From an uncultured Nitrosomonadales bacterium (GTDB taxonomy: Bacteria > Pseudomonadota > Gammaproteobacteria > Burkholderiales > Gallionellaceae), in the NCBI GenBank assembly GCA_903934275.1, contig CAIZNF010000249.1, positions 1 through 8,060 of the forward strand: 8,060 bases of DNA, in the 5' to 3' direction. The notes under the pieces are model-generated. The model made no database searches and was not told where the DNA came from. It saw nothing but the letters and a program-made list of their open reading frames with translations. How positions within the stretch are numbered: position 1 is the first letter of the stretch; each line of letters begins with the position of its first letter. The translations under genes and the position numbers were made by a program. This document shows, piece after piece, positions 3,828 to 8,060 of the stretch.

Positions 3828-5717
3828 TTGAGTGCGACACATGCGGCACAGTTAATATTTTTTGCCAGACACGCGCCGTTCGACCGCATGGAACGGGAGC
3901 ACCTGCTCTGGATGCTGGAGCGTATGCGGCTTGCCTATTACGCGAAGGGTGAAGTGCTCGCATCTCCGCAGCAAGGTAATGCGACGCACTTTTTTGTGAT
4001 CAAGCAGGGTCTGGTGCGTGGAACACGCCCAGCCAATGTAGAACAGAACGCTGTATTGGAGTTGCACGAAGGCGAGTGTTTTCCCGTGGGTGCTTTATTG
4101 GCGCGGCGCGCGGTGACATCTGAATATCGCGCCGAAGAAGATGTGTTCTGTTTTGAATTGGCAGCACAGCATTTTCTTGAGCTGATCGAATTATCTTTGG
4201 TGTTCAAGGATTTCTGCACCCGCCGTATCGCTGCACTGTTCGAACAATCCACCCAGGCAATGCGGGCGCAACTCTCGCAGGTATCCACCGAGCAGCAATC
4301 GTTTTCCAGCACACTGGCCAGTATCATCCGCCGCACGCCCATCACCTGCTCGCCGCAAAGCAGCGTGCGCGATGTGTTGCGGCAAATGCATGAGTCACGC
4401 ATCGGCTCAATGGTGGCGATTGACGATGCCGGGCGACCGCTCGGCATTCTGACGTTGCCCGATGTGCTGGCGCGTATCGCGCTGCCGCAGATTGATCTGG
4501 CGCAACCGGTGATAGGCATCATGACCACTAATCTGACCTTTCTGCCGCCACAGGCGTTGGCTTATGAGGCGGCGTTGACCATGGCCAGGCAAGGGTTCCG
4601 ACATGTGCTGGTCGTCGAAAACGAGCGACTGGTCGGGCTGGTATCGGAAAAAGATCTGTTCGCCCTGCAGCGAGTAGGTTTGCGCCAGATCGGCTCGAGC
4701 ATACGCCACGCGCAGCACCTTGAAGAGCTGCAACAAGCCGCCGCCGACATCCGCAGCATGACCCATAACATGATGGCGCGAGGCGTGCTAGCCGCGCAGA
4801 TCACCCAGCTTATTTCCACGCTGAATGATTTGCTGACGGAGCGCATCATCGAACTGGAATGCATTGCATCGGGATTGCAGCAGCCCAATTCATGCCAGAC
4901 CGAATTATGCTGGTTGGCGCTAGGGTCGGAGGGCCGGTTGGAGCAGACCTTTTATACCGATCAGGACAACGGCATTGTTTTCACAGTGCCAGAAGGCGAG
5001 ACGGCAGATTCGGTGCGCCATCGCTTATTACCCGTGGCTCTACGTATCAATGAAACGCTGGCCAGTTGCGGATTTCTGCTATGTAACGGTGGCATCATGG
5101 CGAGTAACCCCAAATGGTGTTTATCCAGAGAGGAGTGGCAGAATGCCTTTGCCGAATGGGTAGATAGCGGCAGTCCTGAGGATTTGCTCAATGCTTCAAT
5201 ATTTTTTGATTTTCGCAGCTTGTATGGCAACACAACATTTGCCGTTTCGTTGCGTACATGGCTGAGTAAAAAGGTCGCAGTTACACCCCGCTTCCTGCAT
5301 CAGATGGCGGCCAATGCGCTACGCAATCGCCCGCCATTGGGGATCGTGCGCGACTTCGTCGTTGGCCAACAGCAAACTCTGGACATCAAACTGAACGGCA
5401 CAACCCCTTTCGTCGACGCGGCACGCATACTCAGCCTGGCATGTGGCAGCACTGCCACCAATACCGTGCAACGCTTGCGTGATATCGCACAGCCACTGCA
5501 TATCAGCACGGCGGAAATCGAGGGCTGGATAGATGCGTTTTATTTTCTCCAGACGATGCGCTTGCTGCATCAATACGAATGCGGTGAACAGGGTGTGGCA
5601 ATGAACAATCAGATCAATCCGAATCAACTCAACGATCTGGATAGACGCATACTCAAAGAGGCGCTCCGCCAGTCACGCAAGATGCAAAGCCGTTTGGCTA
5701 TGGAATACCGCTTGTGA
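3828..5717 (+). CDS. cNMP-like/CBS/DUF294 nucleotidyltransferase-like signalling protein
   Basis: A 629-residue soluble protein with the full family architecture. Residues ~10-140 form a cyclic-nucleotide-binding-like beta roll (GECFPVGALLARRAV, 82-96). Its phosphate cassette departs from the CAP pattern, so ligand binding is uncertain. Residues ~165-285 are a CBS pair (PITCSPQSSVRDVL and PVIGIMTTNLTFLPP), usually an adenosine-nucleotide sensor. Residues ~325-450 are the DUF294 nucleotidyltransferase-like domain: Gly366-Ser367 in LGSEGRLEQTFYTDQDN with metal-type Asp378 and Asp380, then CNGGIMASNPKW (419-430). The remainder is the DUF294 C-terminal helical domain. The GS...DxD core resembles GlnD-type enzymes, but the reaction and target are unknown. 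It starts at TTG and overlaps the exonuclease gene by four bases, implying a joint role. Confidence 0.9.
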   Translation: MSATHAAQLIFFARHAPFDRMEREHLLWMLERMRLAYYAKGEVLASPQQGNATHFFVIKQGLVRGTRPANVEQNAVLELHEGECFPVGALLARRAVTSEYRAEEDVFCFELAAQHFLELIELSLVFKDFCTRRIAALFEQSTQAMRAQLSQVSTEQQSFSSTLASIIRRTPITCSPQSSVRDVLRQMHESRIGSMVAIDDAGRPLGILTLPDVLARIALPQIDLAQPVIGIMTTNLTFLPPQALAYEAALTMARQGFRHVLVVENERLVGLVSEKDLFALQRVGLRQIGSSIRHAQHLEELQQAAADIRSMTHNMMARGVLAAQITQLISTLNDLLTERIIELECIASGLQQPNSCQTELCWLALGSEGRLEQTFYTDQDNGIVFTVPEGETADSVRHRLLPVALRINETLASCGFLLCNGGIMASNPKWCLSREEWQNAFAEWVDSGSPEDLLNASIFFDFRSLYGNTTFAVSLRTWLSKKVAVTPRFLHQMAANALRNRPPLGIVRDFVVGQQQTLDIKLNGTTPFVDAARILSLACGSTATNTVQRLRDIAQPLHISTAEIEGWIDAFYFLQTMRLLHQYECGEQGVAMNNQINPNQLNDLDRRILKEALRQSRKMQSRLAMEYRL

Positions 5718-6424
5718 TACAGAAGCTGTTAGCGCGTTTTATGCGGCCAGTTGTCACGCTGTCAGCAGAGCATCAGGCGCGGCTCGATCTGCTCAAACTG
5801 AAAATTTCCACCGGCTGCAAAGCCGATTTTGCCAGAGACAGGATAGTGGTGGTGGATGTGGAAACCACCGGCCTCAGTCTCGCCAATGATCATTTGATCG
5901 CCATTGGCGCGGTTGCCATAAATTCCGGACATATTACATTTGCCGATAGCTTCGAAGTGGTGTTGCGCCAAGACGTGGCGAGTGCCAAGGCAAACATACT
6001 GGTGCATGGCATAGGCGGTAGCGCACAACGCGCCGGACTGCCGCCCGAAGATGCGTTGCTGGCCTTTCTTGATTATCTGGATGGCGCGCCATTGTTTGCT
6101 TACCATGTGGTTTTTGACGCGACCATGCTGCGCAAAGCGTTTCTGAAATTTTTGGGTGTCGAGTTTCGCCACACATGGGTTGATCTGGCTTACGTGTTGC
6201 CCGATTTGTATTCGGAGCATACAAGCAATTACCGCGCGCTGGATGATTGGCTTAAACATTTTGCGATAGGCAACGATGCGCGTCATAACGCATTGGCTGA
6301 CGCGCTTGCCACAGCGCAGCTCGGTCTGATAGCGCTGCGCGCCGCCCGGTTGCGGCGGGGGGCAGATTTAAAATTTCTGCAAGACATGGAAAAAACGCAA
6401 CGCTGGCTGAGCGCGACACGATAA
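5714..6424 (+). CDS. DEDDh-family 3'-5' exonuclease (DnaQ-like)
   Basis: A 236-residue protein with a DnaQ-type exonuclease fold, which removes nucleotides from 3' ends of DNA or RNA using two metal ions. All five DEDDh residues are visible: Asp48 and Glu50 in VVVDVETTGL (Exo I), Asp135 in AYHVVFDATML (Exo II), and His191 and Asp196 in RHNALADALATAQL (Exo III, the h-type). About 40 residues precede the domain. The GTG at 5714 overlaps the upstream stop as GTGA, with a weak GGA about ten bases upstream; an internal ATG at 5741 would cost only nine residues. It is not a replicative proofreading subunit by context. Co-occurrence with cNMP/CBS/DUF294 genes is something I recall from other proteobacteria, suggesting shared function. 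Confidence 0.9.
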   Translation: MIQKLLARFMRPVVTLSAEHQARLDLLKLKISTGCKADFARDRIVVVDVETTGLSLANDHLIAIGAVAINSGHITFADSFEVVLRQDVASAKANILVHGIGGSAQRAGLPPEDALLAFLDYLDGAPLFAYHVVFDATMLRKAFLKFLGVEFRHTWVDLAYVLPDLYSEHTSNYRALDDWLKHFAIGNDARHNALADALATAQLGLIALRAARLRRGADLKFLQDMEKTQRWLSATR

Positions 6425-6522
6425 TTATTGGATTCCCCTTAAGTCTCTTGGGTGTGCGAAAAAGAAATATTTGAATACTTCACAGCCTCTGAGGCTTGCG
6501 TACCTACTCTCGTTTGATTTTT

Positions 6523-7908
6523 TTAACCTTGTGATAAGAAATAAATACTGATCAGCGTCCCGATTCCGTCGTGTCCACGATCTAACGTGATCGTTGCGCC
6601 GTGTCGTTTTGCCACTTCGGCCACAATGGCGAGGCCGAGTCCGCTGCCGCTTTGCCCGCTGCCGAGGATACGATAAAAGCGTTCGAATATGCGTTCACGA
6701 TATTGCGGCTCGATTCCCACTCCATTGTCCTCTACCCGCAGTATCGCCCCATCTTGCGTGGTGCTTACTCTGACCGTAACATGCCCCCCCGTTTGCGTAT
6801 AGCGAATCGCGTTGTCGATCAGGTTGCCGAGCATTTCGGTCAGACTGGTCGCATCTCCGCGCACCGGTACGTTCGGTGAGACTCCTTCGAACCCCAGGTC
6901 GATATTCTTTTCCAGCGCCAGAGATACCCAGTGCATGGTGCATTCCTGAGCAAGTTGGTTGAGCTCAAGTTGAGCAAATGTGTAGTCTCCTTGGCCGTCG
7001 GGCTCGTTGCGCGCCAGCGCCAGAAGTTGGTTTACCAGGTGAGTGTTGCGCTTTGCGCTGATAAGCAATTGCCCCAAGGTGTGCTGTTTGCGTTCCGTGT
7101 CATGTTCGCGCAACGCCAGTTCAACCTGGGTTTTCAGGCCGGCAAGCGGGGTGCGCAGTTGATGTGCGGCATCGGCAATAAAGCGTTTCTGTGCCCGCAT
7201 TGCTTGCTTCAATCTTTCAAGCAAATCGTTCACGGCATCTATCAAGGGGCGCACCTCTGCCGGTGCTTTGGTTTCATCCAGTCTGCTCAAGTCGTCGCGT
7301 CGCCGCATCGCCACTTCACGCCGCAAGCGCTCCAGCGGCATCAGCCCTTGTTTCAGCCCGTACCAGACTACTCCTGCCGCAATCAGGATCAACAGTAACT
7401 GGGGAATCACAATATAGGCAAAAATACCGCGAATCAATGCCTGGCGCTGGTGAGTGGTTTCTGACAGGTGCAACTGGAGCGGTTTTCCGCCGGATGAACT
7501 CGGATAAACCAAGCTTACTATGCGGGTTTTTTCTCCTTCGTGCTCGCCGTTGTTGAATAGTGGCCCGGTTTTGCCTCTGCGATAAGAAAGCGGGCGGGAA
7601 AGATTTGCGTTGCCGGCAATTTTTTCTCCGTCACTATCGCTAACGGTATAAAACACTTGATCCGATATGCCGGGGTCACTGCCGTCTGGCAGAACTGGCT
7701 TGAAATCCAGCCGCTCTTGCCCGCTTCCCAACTTCATCTGCTCTGCCACCATTCGTGCCCGCTCCAGCAATACCAGATCATAGGGGTGGTTTGCATAATT
7801 AAGTGTGGCGAAATATCCCACACTGGAGCTGGCTAGCCACAGCATAAAGAGCGATGTCAGCAGCCGCTCCATGAGGTGGCTGCGCAGGGAAGGGACGTTG
7901 TCTTCCAT
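6523..7908 (-). CDS. TctE/QseC-type sensor histidine kinase
   Basis: A 461-residue inner-membrane two-component sensor. The N-terminal helix (~14-36) and a second helix (~162-184) bracket a periplasmic domain of about 125 residues, fitting the 2CSK_N sensor region of TctE-like kinases. A HAMP-like linker (~185-237) follows. The HisKA box FIADAAHQLRTPLAG has the phospho-acceptor His249. The ATPase domain has N-box NLIDNAIRY (362-370), G1 DNGVGI (394-399), F-box FERFYR (408-413) and G2 GSGLGLAI (421-428). All catalytic motifs are intact. The family often senses carboxylates or quorum/metal signals; the ligand here is unknown. Its response regulator is not in the window, and the 152 bases upstream are noncoding. 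The start at 7908 has a poor ribosome site; ATG at codon 13 is an alternative. It converges on the exonuclease gene. Confidence 0.92.
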   Translation of the reverse strand: MEDNVPSLRSHLMERLLTSLFMLWLASSSVGYFATLNYANHPYDLVLLERARMVAEQMKLGSGQERLDFKPVLPDGSDPGISDQVFYTVSDSDGEKIAGNANLSRPLSYRRGKTGPLFNNGEHEGEKTRIVSLVYPSSSGGKPLQLHLSETTHQRQALIRGIFAYIVIPQLLLILIAAGVVWYGLKQGLMPLERLRREVAMRRRDDLSRLDETKAPAEVRPLIDAVNDLLERLKQAMRAQKRFIADAAHQLRTPLAGLKTQVELALREHDTERKQHTLGQLLISAKRNTHLVNQLLALARNEPDGQGDYTFAQLELNQLAQECTMHWVSLALEKNIDLGFEGVSPNVPVRGDATSLTEMLGNLIDNAIRYTQTGGHVTVRVSTTQDGAILRVEDNGVGIEPQYRERIFERFYRILGSGQSGSGLGLAIVAEVAKRHGATITLDRGHDGIGTLISIYFLSQG

Positions 7909-8002
7909 ATTGGTTATTCCATGTTGTGCCCGAATGTTGGCGGTTAATGTAATTCTACTTTTAGATGAAAAGTGAAATGCTGTTAGTCTCTAATGCAAAA
8001 TT

Positions 8003-8024
8003 AAGCGACAACAAATTGTCGCTT
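8003..8024. terminator. Hairpin, possible terminator of a minus-strand gene to the right
   Basis: AAGCGACAA (8003-8011) and TTGTCGCTT (8016-8024) form a perfect 9-bp stem with a CAAA loop. Read on the minus strand, the stem is followed by TTAATTTTGC, a short interrupted T-tract. That would suit termination of a gene lying beyond 8060, upstream of the kinase, perhaps its response regulator. Moderate GC and a weak T-run keep confidence low; it could equally be part of the neighbouring dispersed repeat. Confidence 0.4.
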
Positions 8025-8038
8025 GTGGATAAAAAACT

Positions 8039-8060
8039 GTCATTCCGAACGAAGTGAGGA
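8039..8060. repeat. Edge of a dispersed GTCATTCCGAACGAAGTGAGGA-type repeat
   Basis: The last 22 bases match, from memory, the start of a short intergenic repeat that commonly continues with AATCT in diverse bacterial genomes. It is cut by the window edge, so its length and symmetry cannot be judged. Together with the repeats at the left end it fits a genome rich in small intergenic palindromes. Confidence 0.4.

Noticed and set aside
3938..4528. Minus-strand frame of 196 codons opposite the DUF294 gene
   Set aside because: Antisense to conserved cNMP and CBS domains; cysteine- and serine-rich translation typical of antisense reading.
5762..6286. Minus-strand frame of 174 codons opposite the exonuclease
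   Set aside because: Antisense to all three catalytic motifs of the exonuclease; no independent motif.
6484..6524. Intrinsic terminator between the convergent exonuclease and kinase genes
   Set aside because: AGCCT/AGGCT is only a 5-bp stem and the T-run is about 20 bases downstream, so the pair does not form a credible terminator. The 98-bp gap shows nothing else.

Overview
The window looks like a piece of a chromosome from a mesophilic, moderate-GC proteobacterium. The protein style, the TctE-type kinase, the cNMP/CBS/DUF294 protein and the dispersed hairpin repeats fit a beta- or gammaproteobacterium, perhaps a Nitrosomonadales/Gallionella-like environmental lineage. This placement is an inference from gene and repeat style; no marker gene is present.

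The left third (1-2445) is a repeat-rich accessory zone made of remnants. It opens with an octamer tandem repeat (1-54), followed by a 128-bp element of four hairpins with inverted ends (66-193) and a REP-like inverted repeat (214-270). A minus-strand chimera follows: the first ~50 codons of a VapB/MazE-type antitoxin (930-1097) run directly into a headless hipA kinase remnant (305-~959) in another frame. After another hairpin cluster (1131-1178) comes the only intact toxin-antitoxin pair, a Phd/YefM antitoxin and RelE/ParE toxin (1292-1869). It has a clear sigma70-type promoter, and a perfect 11-bp inverted repeat overlaps the -10 box. Next is a 482-bp cassette (1920-2401) bounded by perfect 15-bp inverted repeats, with a second, inner pair of 30-bp inverted repeats. 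It carries a frameshifted GxxExxY (PD-(D/E)XK-like) gene. The right side of the cassette cuts into a small minus-strand reading frame whose start codon overlaps the stop of the MFS gene.

The right two thirds (2442-7908) is ordinary, compact coding sequence. A 12-helix MFS transporter (minus) is divergent from a two-gene operon (plus). That operon encodes a cNMP-like/CBS/DUF294 nucleotidyltransferase-like protein and a DEDDh 3'-5' exonuclease that overlap by 4 bases, suggesting translational coupling and a shared, poorly understood function. Converging on them is a minus-strand TctE/QseC-type sensor histidine kinase whose response regulator is not in the window. The right edge (7909-8060) is noncoding, with a 9-bp-stem hairpin and the start of another dispersed repeat.

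The most unusual items are the GxxExxY cassette with nested inverted repeats, the vapB-hipA fusion scar, and the nucleotidyltransferase/exonuclease pair. No CRISPR array, tRNA, rRNA or complete insertion sequence was seen.
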